Source: Microbacterium aurantiacum
Lineage (GTDB): Bacteria > Actinomycetota > Actinomycetes > Actinomycetales > Microbacteriaceae
DNA: 64,000 bases
Assembly: GCF_002872075.1 (NCBI RefSeq)
Contig: NZ_PGGU01000016.1
Location: 193,009-257,008, forward strand
Direction of reading: 5' to 3'
Shown here: one piece after another, positions 63,605-64,000 of the stretch
How positions within the stretch are numbered: the stretch's first letter is position 1
Layout: each line of letters begins with the position of its first letter
Program-made: the position numbers and the translations under genes
The notes under the pieces: generated by a model
Told to the model about the DNA's origin: nothing
Databases searched by the model: none
Seen by the model: only the letters and a program-made list of their open reading frames with translations

Positions 63605-64000
63605 ATGGACTGGCTCGACGCTCTGCAGGACCTGCGCTCACGGCGCACTCCCGCGGTCGTCGTGACCCTCGCCCTGGTGCGCGGCCATGCGCCGCGCAAC
63701 GGCGGCGCGAAGATGGTGGTCTCCCCCGGCGAGGTCTTCGGAACCGTCGGCGGGGGCAACCTCGAGGCGACAGCGATCGACCGTGCACGCGAGATTCTGG
63801 CGGCGGGATCCGCCGAGCCGGAACTGCTGACGCTCACGCTCAGCGACAAGGCCGTCACGGAGTACGGCGTGCAGTGCTGCGGAGGAGAGGTCACGATGAT
63901 GCTCGAGCCGATGCGCGTGACGCCGACGGTCGCGATCTTCGGGATCGGCCACGTCGGGCTGGAACTGGCCCGCATCCTCTCCCGGCACGAACTCGACCTG
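63605..64000 (+). CDS. xdhC: Xanthine dehydrogenase accessory protein XdhC (3' part cut by window)
   Basis: The 132 visible residues match XdhC: TPAVVVTLALVRGHAPRNGGAKMVVSPGEVFGTVGGGNLEATAIDRAREIL, GVQCCGGEVTMMLEPM, then a Rossmann start IFGIGHVGLEL. It inserts sulfurated molybdopterin into XdhB. The ATG at 63605 is 12 bp after xdhB; the gene continues beyond the window. Confidence 0.92.
   Translation, partial: MDWLDALQDLRSRRTPAVVVTLALVRGHAPRNGGAKMVVSPGEVFGTVGGGNLEATAIDRAREILAAGSAEPELLTLTLSDKAVTEYGVQCCGGEVTMMLEPMRVTPTVAIFGIGHVGLELARILSRHELDL

Overview
The window is chromosomal DNA from a high-GC actinobacterium. Gene content, GC-rich codon use and frequent GTG starts fit a Microbacteriaceae member, most likely Microbacterium or a close relative. 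This is judged from the proteins alone; there is no rRNA to confirm it. Coding density is high, most genes lie in tight operons with 4-bp ATGA or GTGA overlaps, and I see no tRNA, rRNA, IS element, integrase or CRISPR array.

Layout: 1-7.6 kb is a leftward zinc block (znuA-znuC-znuB-zur, then a YcgR/YcgQ-type permease pair, a membrane-anchored beta-propeller-like protein and an AAG-type DNA glycosylase) behind a Zur-like operator. 7.7-13.8 kb is an alpha-glucoside locus (binding protein, two permeases, GH13 glucosidase) with a divergent ROK regulator. 13.9-18.6 kb holds a 2-oxoacid dehydrogenase operon (E1a-E1b-E2, no E3) and hisC. 18.6-27 kb is mixed: a RHH/Doc toxin-antitoxin pair, a small membrane protein, GNAT, an ESX-like helical protein paired with a serine-hydrolase-like protein, a tyrosine phosphatase, purB with a CTG start, two small membrane proteins, an XRE protein with an unknown C-terminal domain, and a rhodanese.

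27.2-29.0 kb carries a PopR-like regulator and two ClpP paralogues, one with the catalytic serine replaced by glycine; the same 19-bp palindrome lies upstream of the regulator and of the clpP pair. 29.0-31.5 kb is a Mn/Zn-type ABC transporter with a DtxR/MntR-like operator over its start codon. 31.5-39.2 kb has a Cys/Met PLP lyase with a divergent Lrp regulator, two tandem small membrane paralogues, a MATE transporter, a J-domain protein, and a Fur-family regulator with catalase. 39.2-43.1 kb is a gluconate locus (gntR, gntP, gntK, gnd). 43.1-46.3 kb has a hydrolase, msrA and two membrane proteins.

46.3-64 kb is a purine-ring degradation and glyoxylate-assimilation region. xdhA-xdhB-xdhC oxidise hypoxanthine/xanthine to urate; uox, uraH and uraD give allantoin; an allantoinase fused to glycerate kinase opens allantoin; allE handles ureidoglycine; gcl, hyi, glxR and the glycerate kinase domain, together with malate synthase, carry glyoxylate into central metabolism. 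No allantoate amidohydrolase is visible. An IclR-family regulator sits in the middle, and related 15-bp dyads (TTCC...GGAA) precede each of the transcription units, which suggests one regulon.

Several non-coding dyad elements occupy gene 3' ends, one family recurring at two intergenic sites with a half-copy inside gnd.
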